NCBI GenBank assembly: GCA_000383355.1
Contig: KB911168.1
Location: 1-64,000, forward strand
Direction of reading: 5' to 3'
DNA length: 64,000 bases
Origin: Flavobacterium sp. SCGC AAA160-P02
GTDB lineage: Bacteria > Bacteroidota > Bacteroidia > Flavobacteriales > Flavobacteriaceae
Both the position numbers and the translations under genes were made by a program. Positions 1 to 8,021 of the stretch are shown one piece after another. Each line of letters starts with the position of its first letter. Within the stretch, counting starts at the first letter, position 1. The notes beneath the pieces are model-generated. The model was not told where the DNA came from and did not search any database. It saw nothing but the letters and a program-made list of their open reading frames with translations.

Positions 1-95
1 GTGAGTTTAATATTCTAAATGGTGCACCTTTAACCGAAGGAGTTACTTGTTTTGCAAATGAATATTTGGTAGAAAACTTAAACGGTTCTCTTTTA
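1..95 (+). repeat. 95-bp perfect inverted repeat, left arm
   Basis: Bases 1-95 are the exact reverse complement of 4002-4096. The repeat may extend left of the window. It lies in coding sequence of two Rieske-like lipoprotein gene copies and brackets purK-purE-M3 peptidase, so recombination between the arms would invert about 3.9 kb. A contig-end assembly artefact would look the same. Confidence 0.9.
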
Positions 96-113
96 AGAAT
101 CACCAATTTTTAA
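1..113 (+). CDS. Rieske-like lipoprotein, 3' end only (partial)
   Basis: An open frame enters from the left edge and stops at 111-113. It encodes the last 36 residues of the same Rieske-like protein that is complete at 3972-4406 on the other strand. The first 95 bases are identical to that gene; after that the two differ, this copy ending LLRITNF and the other LLEYFKRFPQI. RITNF is probably the native C-terminus, because the other tail overlaps a remnant of a different gene. The rest of this copy lies outside the window. Confidence 0.7.
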   Translation, partial: EFNILNGAPLTEGVTCFANEYLVENLNGSLLRITNF

Positions 114-170
114 TATATAACTAGACAATAGAATGCGTACTTTTGTTTCTCATATCAATACCAAGTTGTT

Positions 171-1328
171 TTGAAAAATTATTTTTCATCAGATTTTAAA
201 TTAGGTGTTCTTGGCGGAGGTCAATTGGGCAGAATGTTACTTGCCGAAACTCAAAAATTTGATATTTACACATGTATTTTAGATGCATCACCTGAAGCTC
301 CCTGTGCTCAAATATGTAACGAATTTCATATAGGGAATCTTCTCGATTTTGACACCGTTTATAATTTTGGGAAAAAAGTAGATGTATTGACTATTGAAAT
401 AGAAAATGTAAATATTGATGCCTTAGATCGTTTAGAAAAAGAGGGACTCTCAATTTTCCCAAAACCAAAAAACATTCGGATCATTCAAAACAAAGCAAGC
501 CAAAAGAATTTTTACAAAGATCATAATATCCCAACAGCAGCCTATTCTCACTACGCCTATTTAGAAGAACTTAAACACTCTTTTCAAAATAGCATTATTG
601 AGTTTCCTTTTGTTTGGAAAGCCGCTCGTTTTGGATATGATGGAACTGGTGTTAAAATAGTTAGAACTTTTGAAGATTTAGAAAATCTACCAACAGGAGA
701 ATGTATTGTAGAAAAACTAATTCCGTTTAAAAATGAATTGGCTGTCATTGTTGCTAGAAACAACAATGGAGAGGTGACTTCCTACCCTGTGGTTGAAATG
801 GAATTTCACCCAGAAGCAAATCAAGTAGAATATGTTATTTGCCCTGCAAGAATAGATAACAGTATCTCAAAAAAAGCAAGAGAAATTGCCTTAAAAGTTG
901 CCGATGCTTTTAATTTTGTAGGATTGTTGGCTGTAGAAATGTTTCAAACACAAGAAGATGATATTTTAGTAAATGAAGTAGCCCCTAGAACTCATAATTC
1001 TGGTCATTATAGTATTGAAGCTAGTTATACAAATCAGTTTGAACAACACCTGAGAAGCATTTTAAACCTACCTTTAGGAAACACTGCCAGTAAAGTAGCT
1101 GGGATTATGGTTAATTTAGTGGGTGCCGAAGGACATACAGGAGCAGTTGTATATGAAAATATTGATGAAATTTTAAAAATTGACGGAGTTACTCCACATA
1201 TTTACGGAAAAAAAATAACCAAACCATTTCGAAAAATGGGACATGTAACTATTGTGAATAAAGATATAGATAAAGCAAGAAAAGTTGCACAACAGGTAAA
1301 AGAAACAATTAAAGTAATCAGTAAATAA
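171..1328 (+). CDS. purK: N5-carboxyaminoimidazole ribonucleotide synthase
   Basis: Cytosolic ATP-grasp enzyme of de novo purine synthesis that makes N5-CAIR from AIR, bicarbonate and ATP. The N-terminal Rossmann-like motif LGVLGGGQLGRML is at residues 12-24. The metal/ATP site NEVAPRTHNSGHYSIEA is near residues 268-284. At 385 residues it has the normal family length. The start is TTG at 171, chosen because homologues begin about ten residues before the glycine-rich motif and no in-frame ATG lies nearby, so the exact start is uncertain. purE follows 9 bases downstream and supplies the next step, so the two are co-transcribed. Confidence 0.95.
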   Translation: MKNYFSSDFKLGVLGGGQLGRMLLAETQKFDIYTCILDASPEAPCAQICNEFHIGNLLDFDTVYNFGKKVDVLTIEIENVNIDALDRLEKEGLSIFPKPKNIRIIQNKASQKNFYKDHNIPTAAYSHYAYLEELKHSFQNSIIEFPFVWKAARFGYDGTGVKIVRTFEDLENLPTGECIVEKLIPFKNELAVIVARNNNGEVTSYPVVEMEFHPEANQVEYVICPARIDNSISKKAREIALKVADAFNFVGLLAVEMFQTQEDDILVNEVAPRTHNSGHYSIEASYTNQFEQHLRSILNLPLGNTASKVAGIMVNLVGAEGHTGAVVYENIDEILKIDGVTPHIYGKKITKPFRKMGHVTIVNKDIDKARKVAQQVKETIKVISK

Positions 1329-1337
1329 CAAGGCATA

Positions 1338-1817
1338 ATGGTAGGAATTATAATGGGAAGCGATTCAGATCTTCCAATCATGCAAGAAGCAATTGATATT
1401 TTAGAAACTTTTGATATTCAAATTGAAGTAGACATTGTTTCTGCCCATAGAACTCCAGAGAAATTATTTGAGTACTCAAAAAATGCTCACTCAAGAGGTA
1501 TTAAAGTAATTATTGCTGGTGCTGGAGGCGCAGCTCATTTACCAGGAATGGTAGCCTCTTTAAGCCCTTTGCCTATTATTGGGGTTCCAGTAAAAAGCAG
1601 AAACTCTATAGATGGATGGGACTCTGTGTTATCTATTTTACAAATGCCAGGAGGTGTTCCTGTTGCTACCGTTGCATTAGACGGTGCAAAAAATGCTGGT
1701 ATCTTGGCTGCTCAGATTATTGGCGCATCAGACAAATGTGTGCAAGATAAAATCATAGCCTACAAAGAAGGCTTAAAAATAAAAGTAGCTCAAGCTTCAG
1801 AACGCGTAAAAAAATAA
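1338..1817 (+). CDS. purE: N5-CAIR mutase (class I PurE)
   Basis: Converts N5-CAIR, the product of PurK, to CAIR. The family signature is clear: GSDSDLP at residues 7-13, SAHRTP at 35-40 with the catalytic histidine, and GAGGAAHLPG at 61-70. The presence of PurK next door marks it as the bacterial class I mutase rather than an AIR carboxylase. The length of 159 residues is typical. It sits between purK (9-base gap) and an M3 peptidase gene (about 27 bases to the preferred ATG). Confidence 0.97.
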   Translation: MVGIIMGSDSDLPIMQEAIDILETFDIQIEVDIVSAHRTPEKLFEYSKNAHSRGIKVIIAGAGGAAHLPGMVASLSPLPIIGVPVKSRNSIDGWDSVLSILQMPGGVPVATVALDGAKNAGILAAQIIGASDKCVQDKIIAYKEGLKIKVAQASERVKK

Positions 1818-1844
1818 TACTATTCACTCTTATTGTACCCACCA

Positions 1845-3863
1845 ATGAATCCTTTACTAGAAGATTTTAACACTGCTCCTTTCTCAAAAATTTCAAGTAC
1901 AGATTACAAACCTGCTGTTAAAAAAGCCATTGAAATTTGTAAACAAGAAATTGAAGCTATTGTCTCAAACCCTAGCATTCCTAGTTTTGAAAACACAACA
2001 GAAGCATTGGATTTTACAGGTCAAAAATTAGGAAGAATTACCAGTATTTTCTTTAATATAAATGCTGCAGAAACTTCTAAAGATATTCAAGAAATTGCCA
2101 AAGAAATTTCTCCTTGGTTAAGTGAGCTTAAAAATGACATCACCCTAAATGCGTATTTATTTGAGAGAGTAAACGCAGTTTATGCTGGTAAAGATTCATT
2201 ACATTTAACTACAGAAGAACAAATGTTATTGGAGAAACAATACAAAGGTTTTTCTAGAAATGGGGCAAATTTAGACGATTCAGATAAGAATAAATTACGC
2301 ACAATAGATGCTCAATTATCACAACTTTCTTTAGAATTTGGAGAACATGTTTTAGCAGACGGCAATGCTTTTGAAATGCATATCACCAATAAAGAAGAGC
2401 TATCTGGACTTCCAGAAAGTGTAAGAGACGCAGCTCGTTTATTAGCAAAACAACAAGAAAAAGAAGGATGGGTTTTTACCTTAGATTACCCAAGTTATAT
2501 TCCTTTTATGACCTATGCAAATGCGAGGGAGCTTCGAAAAAAAATGGCGATTGCCTTTGGCAAAAAAGGTTTTCAAGAAAATAAAAACAACAATGAACAG
2601 GTTGTCTTAGCAATAGTTTCTCTCAGACACCAACGTGCTCAGTTATTAGGCTATAAAACGCATGCTCATTTTGTTTTAGAAGAGAGAATGGCTGAAACTC
2701 CAGAAAAAGTGGTTTCATTTTCTAATGAATTGCTCAAAAAAGCAACACCCGCAGCCAAAAGAGAATTTAATGCTCTTCAACAATATGCTAAAAAATTAGA
2801 CGGTATAGATCAGTTGCAAAAATGGGATGCTGCTTATTATGCAGAAAAATTAAAAAAAGAAATTTTTAATTTAGATCAAGAAATCTTAAAGCCTTATTTT
2901 CAATTAGAATATGTTATTAATGGAGCTTTTAGTATTGCAACAAAACTATACGATCTTACTTTTGAGGAAGTCTTTACAATTGAAAAATATCATGAAGATG
3001 TAAAAACATACCAGGTTTGTAATAATAAGAAAGAGGCTGTTGCCATTTTATATGCTGATTTTCATCCTAGAGAAGGAAAACGAAATGGTGCATGGATGAC
3101 TTCTTACAAATCTCAACAAATTAAAAACAATATCAATGAAAGACCTCATATTTCTATAGTATGTAATTTCACCAAACCAACCGAAACACAACCTTCTTTA
3201 TTAACCTTTAATGAAGTAACAACCTTATTTCATGAATTTGGCCATGCGTTGCACGGCATGCTGGCAAACACTACCTACAATAGCCTCTCTGGCACCTCTG
3301 TATCTTGGGATTTTGTAGAGTTGCCAAGCCAGGTTTTAGAGAACTGGTGTTATGAAAAAGAAGCCTTAGAGTTGTTTGCCAAGCACTACCAAACAGGAGA
3401 AGTTATTCCAATGGAGTATGTAGAAAAAATTAAAGAATCAGCTAGTTTTCATCAAGGCATGCAAACACTTCGTCAGTTGAGCTTTGGCTTGTTAGATATG
3501 GCATGGCATTCAAGTGCTAGTCCAGAAAAAATTACCTCTGTAAAAGAATTTGAAAAATCTGTATTATCAGCAACTCAATTATACCCTGGTGTTGAAGAAA
3601 ACTGTATGAGTCCCTCATTTTCTCATATTTTTCAAGGAGGCTATTCTGCTGGCTATTATTCTTATAAATGGGCAGAAGTATTAGATGCAGATGCTTTTGC
3701 ATATTTTAAAGAAAAAGGAATTTTTAATAAAGAAGTTGCCACCAAATTTAAAGAACATGTTTTGAGCAAAGGAGGTACTGAAAAACCCATGGTGTTATAC
3801 AAACGCTTTAGAGGCCAAGAACCAAAACCAGAGGCGCTATTAAAAAGAGCTGGTTTATTGTAA
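1845..3863 (+). CDS. M3 family zinc metallopeptidase (Dcp/oligopeptidase A-like)
   Basis: Thimet-oligopeptidase-type enzyme that cleaves short peptides, probably cytoplasmic since no signal peptide is visible. The zinc motif HEFGHALHG lies near residue 463, in the C-terminal helical catalytic domain, and VEL with the third ligand follows about 40 residues later. The length of 672 residues matches peptidyl-dipeptidase Dcp and oligopeptidase A. A TTG at 1833 would add four residues, but ATG 1845 gives the conserved start MNPLLEDFN. It follows purE closely and may be carried on the same transcript. Dcp and OpdA cannot be told apart by eye. Confidence 0.93.
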   Translation: MNPLLEDFNTAPFSKISSTDYKPAVKKAIEICKQEIEAIVSNPSIPSFENTTEALDFTGQKLGRITSIFFNINAAETSKDIQEIAKEISPWLSELKNDITLNAYLFERVNAVYAGKDSLHLTTEEQMLLEKQYKGFSRNGANLDDSDKNKLRTIDAQLSQLSLEFGEHVLADGNAFEMHITNKEELSGLPESVRDAARLLAKQQEKEGWVFTLDYPSYIPFMTYANARELRKKMAIAFGKKGFQENKNNNEQVVLAIVSLRHQRAQLLGYKTHAHFVLEERMAETPEKVVSFSNELLKKATPAAKREFNALQQYAKKLDGIDQLQKWDAAYYAEKLKKEIFNLDQEILKPYFQLEYVINGAFSIATKLYDLTFEEVFTIEKYHEDVKTYQVCNNKKEAVAILYADFHPREGKRNGAWMTSYKSQQIKNNINERPHISIVCNFTKPTETQPSLLTFNEVTTLFHEFGHALHGMLANTTYNSLSGTSVSWDFVELPSQVLENWCYEKEALELFAKHYQTGEVIPMEYVEKIKESASFHQGMQTLRQLSFGLLDMAWHSSASPEKITSVKEFEKSVLSATQLYPGVEENCMSPSFSHIFQGGYSAGYYSYKWAEVLDADAFAYFKEKGIFNKEVATKFKEHVLSKGGTEKPMVLYKRFRGQEPKPEALLKRAGLL

Positions 3864-3867
3864 GCTG

Positions 3868-4001
3868 TTATTTTTTATTTTTTTCTTCAATCCACTTACT
3901 CATGTATTTTGTACTCTGTAAAGAATGATGCAACAACATTTTTCCTGTAAAATTGTTATTTCTATGTTGTTCTAAATTTGAGGAAATCTCTTGAAGTATT
4001 C
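3868..4001 (-). pseudogene. 3' remnant of an unidentified gene
   Basis: On the minus strand, in the frame two bases off the Rieske gene, a reading frame continues from the repeat boundary at 4001 and ends at TAA 3870-3868. It encodes about 44 residues ending KYMSKWIEEKNKK, with a charged, helix-like composition. It begins exactly where the 95-bp inverted repeat stops. I read it as the tail of a gene whose 5' part has been replaced by the Rieske copy. The family is not recognised. Confidence 0.5.
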
Positions 4002-4406
4002 TAAAAGAGAACCGTTTAAGTTTTCTACCAAATATTCATTTGCAAAACAAGTAACTCCTTCGGTTAAAGGTGCACCATTTAGAATATTAAACTCACTATC
4101 ATCACACTGACATAAAATTCTCAGATTAGTATCTACGGTCATTTGAGAACAAGAGGAAGGGTTTTGCCCAGGGCATAACCTGTCAAAGGCTTTAAATTGA
4201 ACACCATTGATATTGTAAATAATTAAACCCTGTAAGCCACCACTTGTGTATGCCCAACCACCGGGCACTTGCAAATCTATAAATTGAGGAAGGTCTAGAT
4301 TTACAGATTCGTTTACAGTTACAAAAGGAAAACAATCGTTCTCAACACCATTATTTGTGCATCCTAGAAATAAAACTGTGGCTACTAAAAAAAATACTTT
4401 TTTCAT
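3972..4406 (-). CDS. Rieske-like lipoprotein with altered C-terminus
   Basis: The preferred start is ATG at 4406, giving MKKVFFLVATVLFLGC, a lipoprotein signal with lipobox LFLGC; an upstream ATG at 4442 would spoil it. The rest resembles small Rieske-fold proteins common beside greA in flavobacteria. The usual cluster ligands are not intact: LCP and LCQC supply cysteines, but the two histidines of CxH and CxxH are absent, so a 2Fe-2S cluster is unlikely. The last ten residues (EYFKRFPQI region) differ from the partial copy at 1-113 and are read through a foreign sequence. The gene is divergent from greA. Confidence 0.7.
   Translation of the reverse strand: MKKVFFLVATVLFLGCTNNGVENDCFPFVTVNESVNLDLPQFIDLQVPGGWAYTSGGLQGLIIYNINGVQFKAFDRLCPGQNPSSCSQMTVDTNLRILCQCDDSEFNILNGAPLTEGVTCFANEYLVENLNGSLLEYFKRFPQI
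4002..4096 (-). repeat. 95-bp perfect inverted repeat, right arm
   Basis: Exact reverse complement of bases 1-95. Identity ends sharply at 4001/4002, inside the 3' end of the Rieske-like gene. The 4096 limit reflects the window edge at the partner arm, so the true repeat may be longer. Confidence 0.9.
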
Positions 4407-4457
4407 ATTCAATTTTTTGGAGGTTGTTTTAAAAGAGCACAATTTACAAATATTTTG

Positions 4458-4465
4458 TACATTTG
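4458..4465 (+). promoter_or_regulatory. -7 element of the greA promoter
   Basis: TACATTTG matches the Bacteroidetes TAnnTTTG -7 consensus exactly, about 105 bases upstream of the greA start. No convincing TTTG -33 element is seen at the usual distance, so this rests on the -7 match alone. Confidence 0.4.
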
Positions 4466-4570
4466 TAGTCTAAATCTCATCCTGTTAAAGGCAATGAGAT
4501 TTTCTATTTTATATTGATGGTTGTTTTTGCACTAGAAAAACAACTATAAAAGTTTCAAAAATTAAAAATC

Positions 4571-5044
4571 ATGAGTGACGTTTCCTATTATACCCCAGAA
4601 GGATTAAAAAAATTAAAAGACGAATTATTACAGCTAGAGCAAATTGAAAGACCAAGGGTTACACAAGAAATTGCTGATGCAAGAGATAAGGGTGATTTAA
4701 GTGAAAATGCTGAATATCATGCAGCCAAAGAAGAACAGTCTCTTTTAGAAACAAAGATTGCAAAGCTTAAAAATGTGGTAGCTAGCGCAAGAATAATTGA
4801 CGAATCTCAGTTAGATGTCTCTAAAATATTAATTCACTCTATTATCAAAATAAAAAACACCACCAACGGGATGGAGTTTTCTTATACTTTGGTGGCCGAT
4901 TCTGAATCGGATATTAAAAATGGAAAACTATCTGTAAATTCTCCAATTGGGAAAGGATTATTAGGAAAAGAATTGGGAGATGTTGTTGAAATTAAAGTTC
5001 CTAATGGAATCATGAGCTTCGAGGTTACAGCAGTTTCAAGATAA
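4571..5044 (+). CDS. greA: transcription elongation factor GreA
   Basis: Binds the RNA polymerase secondary channel and stimulates cleavage of backtracked transcripts. The N-terminal coiled coil (about residues 5-75) carries the acidic tip motif DLSENAEYHAAKEEQ, where Asp and Glu coordinate the catalytic Mg2+. The C-terminal FKBP-like domain ends with the conserved LGKELGDVVEIKVPNG. The length of 157 residues is standard. A strong hairpin terminator follows at 5067-5095, separating it from the HIT gene. Confidence 0.97.
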   Translation: MSDVSYYTPEGLKKLKDELLQLEQIERPRVTQEIADARDKGDLSENAEYHAAKEEQSLLETKIAKLKNVVASARIIDESQLDVSKILIHSIIKIKNTTNGMEFSYTLVADSESDIKNGKLSVNSPIGKGLLGKELGDVVEIKVPNGIMSFEVTAVSR

Positions 5045-5066
5045 AAAACAAAAAAATAGTTGAATG

Positions 5067-5095
5067 AAACGCTTTTCTAATGGAAAGCGTTTTTT
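5067..5095 (+). terminator. rho-independent terminator after greA
   Basis: AAACGCTTT (5067-5075) pairs with AAAGCGTTT (5084-5092), with an 8-base loop and a following T-run. It lies 23 bases after the greA stop codon. Confidence 0.85.
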
Positions 5096-5118
5096 ATTTT
5101 TATAAAAAATAGACAGAT

Positions 5119-5508
5119 ATGAGTATTTTTACAAAGATTGTTTTAGGAGAAATACCTTCTTATAAAATTGCAGAAGATGAAAATCACCTTGCTTTTTTAG
5201 ATATCAATCCAAATACAAAAGGGCACACATTAGTAATCCCTAAAAGAGAAGTTAACAAGTTATTTGACTTAGATAAGCAGGGGTATGCAGCATTAATGGA
5301 TTTTTCTTACAGAGTTGCCAAAGCTTTAGAGAAAACTGTTCCCTGTAAACGAATTGGAATGAGCGTCATTGGTTTAGAAGTGCCCCATGTTCATGTACAT
5401 TTAATCCCTATAAATATCATGAATGATATGCGCTTTGAAGAAAAAGAGCAGTTAACTAATGATGAATTTGTTAGTTTGGCTAAAGAAATATCAAGAAATT
5501 TTATCTAA
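5119..5508 (+). CDS. HIT family nucleotide-binding protein
   Basis: Histidine-triad hydrolase or transferase acting on purine nucleotide phosphoramidates or dinucleotides; the physiological substrate is not predictable. The triad HVHVH is at residues 90-94, preceded by the conserved N-terminal block FLDINPNTKGHTLVIPK at about 27-43. The length of 129 residues is typical. The 3' end overlaps the convergent histidine kinase gene by 18 bases, with no terminator between them. Confidence 0.93.
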   Translation: MSIFTKIVLGEIPSYKIAEDENHLAFLDINPNTKGHTLVIPKREVNKLFDLDKQGYAALMDFSYRVAKALEKTVPCKRIGMSVIGLEVPHVHVHLIPINIMNDMRFEEKEQLTNDEFVSLAKEISRNFI

Positions 5509-6654
5509 GACTATTTGAAATGTAGTTCCTTTATTAATCTCAGAATTTTTTACAACTATTTTTCCTTTGTGATAATCTTCAATAATTCTTTTGGAAAGAG
5601 ATAATCCTAATCCCCAACCGCGTTTTTTGGTAGTAAACCCTGGTTTAAATATTTTTTTAAACTGAGATTTTGCCATTCCCTTGCCAGTATCTGTAATATC
5701 AATTTTTATTTTTTTAGCATCAGCTGTTATCGCTACAGCTAATTCGCCTTTTCCTAACATGGCATCAATGGCATTTTTAATTAAATTTTCTATTACCCAA
5801 CTGTATAATTCGTCATTTATAGTACTGTAAAGATTGGTTTCTGAAGTATTAAAAGAAAAAGAGATTTGTTTAGAGCTTCTATACTCTAAATACTCATAGG
5901 CGTTTTTAGTAACCGCAATAATATCTAATTTTTTAAGGGTTGGTAGCGAGCCAATCTTAGAAAATCGATTGGCAATAGTATTTAAACGATGGACGTCTTT
6001 TTCTATTTCATCAACATATTTGTCATCTACATTTTCCATTTTTAAAATGGCTATCCAACCTAGTAAAGAAGATAAGGGTGTGCCTATTTGATGCGCAGTT
6101 TCCTTAGCCATACCTGTCCATAATTTATTTTGTTCAGCAACTTTACTTGAGGTAAACATCATGTAGATTACGGTTAAGAAGAGCGTGAGAATTAAAATTA
6201 ATGCAAGCGGGTAATAGGATAACTTATTTAATAAATCTGAGTTTCTATAGTAAATATATTGCGTTCTGTTTTTGGCAAAATTAATTTCAATAGGACTGTT
6301 TTGCTCTTTCATAATTTCGAGCTGTTTTAATAAAAACGCTGGATCTTTTGCTTTAACAGGATCTAAATTTAAATAAGAATTGGCTCCTATATTTCCATTT
6401 TCATCAACCAAAATCATTGGAATATTAGTATTGCTTTTAATGATCTTATCTTCTAAACTAACATCAGCCTCTAGGTCTTGATTTGTTGCAAACTCTTTCA
6501 TGGCTGTTGCCACTATTTCCATTTTTAAACGCTCTTCATTTTTAAATCGCTTAAAAAAGGAATAGGTATTCCACAGAATTAAAGTGACAATAGAGAACGA
6601 GATGGTGATCACAATTCGTTTTAGTAGTAAGGTGTCTTTCAGAAAACTCATCAA
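5491..6654 (-). CDS. membrane sensor histidine kinase, orphan
   Basis: Inner-membrane two-component kinase. Transmembrane segments are at about residues 13-33 and 146-168, with a periplasmic sensor of about 110 residues between them and no obvious HAMP domain. HisKA carries the phospho-acceptor in TAHQIGTPLSSL (His188). The HATPase domain shows N-box NLIKNAIDAM, G1 DTGKGM and G2 GWGLGLSLSKRI. No response regulator gene lies beside it, so its partner and signal are unknown. Either of two adjacent ATGs could start it. Confidence 0.92.
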   Translation of the reverse strand: MMSFLKDTLLLKRIVITISFSIVTLILWNTYSFFKRFKNEERLKMEIVATAMKEFATNQDLEADVSLEDKIIKSNTNIPMILVDENGNIGANSYLNLDPVKAKDPAFLLKQLEIMKEQNSPIEINFAKNRTQYIYYRNSDLLNKLSYYPLALILILTLFLTVIYMMFTSSKVAEQNKLWTGMAKETAHQIGTPLSSLLGWIAILKMENVDDKYVDEIEKDVHRLNTIANRFSKIGSLPTLKKLDIIAVTKNAYEYLEYRSSKQISFSFNTSETNLYSTINDELYSWVIENLIKNAIDAMLGKGELAVAITADAKKIKIDITDTGKGMAKSQFKKIFKPGFTTKKRGWGLGLSLSKRIIEDYHKGKIVVKNSEINKGTTFQIVLDKIS

Positions 6655-6727
6655 ACAAATATACTAGATTCACTTGTATAACTCATTTATAAAATTGATA
6701 GTATCTTTACCTAAGAAAATTTATTAC

Positions 6728-7588
6728 ATGCTTTCCATCAATCCTAAAGAAATAACAACAGGCAAATTACATGGCTATTTATTAGGAGCTATTGCACCTA
6801 GACCAATTGCTTTTGCTAGTACAATTAACCAAAATGGAACCCCTAATTTATCTCCTTTTAGCTTTTTTAATGTATTTGGGTCTAACCCACCTATGATGAT
6901 TTTTTCTCCCGCCAGAAGAGTTCGTGGAAATACGACTAAGCACACCCTTCAAAATGTTGAAAAAATTAAGGAAGTAGTCATAAACGTTGTAAATTATGAC
7001 ATTGTTCAACAAATGTCTTTAAGTAGTTCAGAATATCCAGAAGGAGTAAATGAATTTGAAAAAGCAGGATTTACAATGCTCCCTTCAGATGAGGTGAAAC
7101 CTTTTAGAGTTGCAGAGTCACCAGTACAGTTTGAATGCAAGGTCACAGACATTATTTATACAGGTACAGAAGGTGGTGCAGGGAATTTGATTGTTTGTGA
7201 AGTAGTGAAGATTCATATTCATGAGGCCGTTTTAGATGCAGATGGAATGATAGATCAGCATAAAATAGATTTGGTAGCAAGAGCAGGAGGGAACTATTAT
7301 TCTAGAGCTAGAGAAGGTTTTTTTGAAATTCCAAAACCAGTTTCTACATTAGGAGTAGGTGTAGATCAAATTCCTTCAACAATTAGAAATAGTACTGTTT
7401 TAACGGGGAATAATTTAGGGATGCTAGGAAATATCACATTCTTGCCAACTGAGCAAGATGTTGATAACTTTGCAAAAGAACATCCTCAATTTATTGGTTT
7501 AGAAATGGTAAAAAAACATACATTTGCTCAACAGTATTTAGATAATAACGATCTAGAAAGTGCTTGGAAAGTACTTTTATTAAAATAA
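6728..7588 (+). CDS. flavin reductase-like (FMN-binding split barrel) protein
   Basis: About 286 residues with the FMN-binding split-barrel signature: GAIAPRPIAFASTIN near residues 21-35 and SPFSFFNVFGSNPPM just after. Such proteins reduce or bind free FMN, or supply reduced flavin to oxygenases; the partner is unknown. The track frame extends up to a TTG at 6674, but a near-consensus -7 element (TATCTTTA, 6702-6709) lies inside that extension. ATG 6728 is therefore preferred. The next gene begins 5 bases after its stop codon, so the two are probably co-transcribed. Confidence 0.85.
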   Translation: MLSINPKEITTGKLHGYLLGAIAPRPIAFASTINQNGTPNLSPFSFFNVFGSNPPMMIFSPARRVRGNTTKHTLQNVEKIKEVVINVVNYDIVQQMSLSSSEYPEGVNEFEKAGFTMLPSDEVKPFRVAESPVQFECKVTDIIYTGTEGGAGNLIVCEVVKIHIHEAVLDADGMIDQHKIDLVARAGGNYYSRAREGFFEIPKPVSTLGVGVDQIPSTIRNSTVLTGNNLGMLGNITFLPTEQDVDNFAKEHPQFIGLEMVKKHTFAQQYLDNNDLESAWKVLLLK

Positions 7589-7593
7589 GAATT

Positions 7594-7959
7594 ATGGAAG
7601 TAATAGGTAAAGTTAAATTAATGGGAGAAACTCAAACTTTTGGAAGTAATGGGTTTCGAAAAAGAGAATTGGTAGTCACTACAGATGAGCAATATCCTCA
7701 AATGATCATGATTGAGTTTGTACAAGACAAATGTGATTTATTAAACAGCTATTCAGTTGGGCAAGATGTAAAAGTTTCTATCAACTTAAGAGGTAGAGAA
7801 TGGATCAATCCACAAGGAGAAGCAAAGTATTTTAATTCTGTGCAAGGATGGAGAATAGAAAGTTTAGCTCAAGCAGCTCCATCGCAAATTCCTCCAACTG
7901 AACAATTTCAGCCTGCCCCAGATTTAACAAGCGAAGAACCAGACGATTTACCGTTCTAA
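7594..7959 (+). CDS. DUF3127 protein (OB-fold, SSB-like)
   Basis: Small protein of 121 residues that starts MEVIGKVKLMGETQTFG and continues with the DUF3127 pattern, including FRKRELVVTT and VSINLRGREW. The family is predicted to adopt an OB fold like single-stranded DNA-binding proteins; no reaction is established. The C-terminal tail is low-complexity and acidic, ending EEPDDLPF, which resembles the acidic DDxPF tip of SSB proteins that recruits partners. The start is ATG 7594, 5 bases after the preceding stop; a TTG at 7564 would overlap that gene. Confidence 0.85.
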   Translation: MEVIGKVKLMGETQTFGSNGFRKRELVVTTDEQYPQMIMIEFVQDKCDLLNSYSVGQDVKVSINLRGREWINPQGEAKYFNSVQGWRIESLAQAAPSQIPPTEQFQPAPDLTSEEPDDLPF

Positions 7960-7963
7960 AAAA

Positions 7964-8010
7964 TACCCATAAAAAAAGCCTCGCAATTTGCGAGGCTTTT
8001 TTTATGGGTA
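7964..8010. terminator. bidirectional terminator with 21-bp perfect arms
   Basis: Bases 7964-7984 and 7990-8010 are perfect reverse complements around the 5-base loop AATTT. The core AGCCTCGC/GCGAGGCT is flanked by A7 and T7 tracts, so it works for both the DUF3127 gene (+) and the convergent metalloprotease gene (-). Confidence 0.92.
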
Positions 8011-8021
8011 TAAAACAGCTA

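Noticed and set aside
96..4001. purK-purE-M3 segment as a composite transposon between inverted repeats
   Set aside because: No transposase, no terminal repeat motif and no target duplication; the repeats are coding sequence of lipoprotein genes.
6674..6727. TTG-started extension of the flavin reductase-like gene
   Set aside because: It would include the near-consensus -7 element at 6702-6709; ATG 6728 gives the conserved N-terminus.
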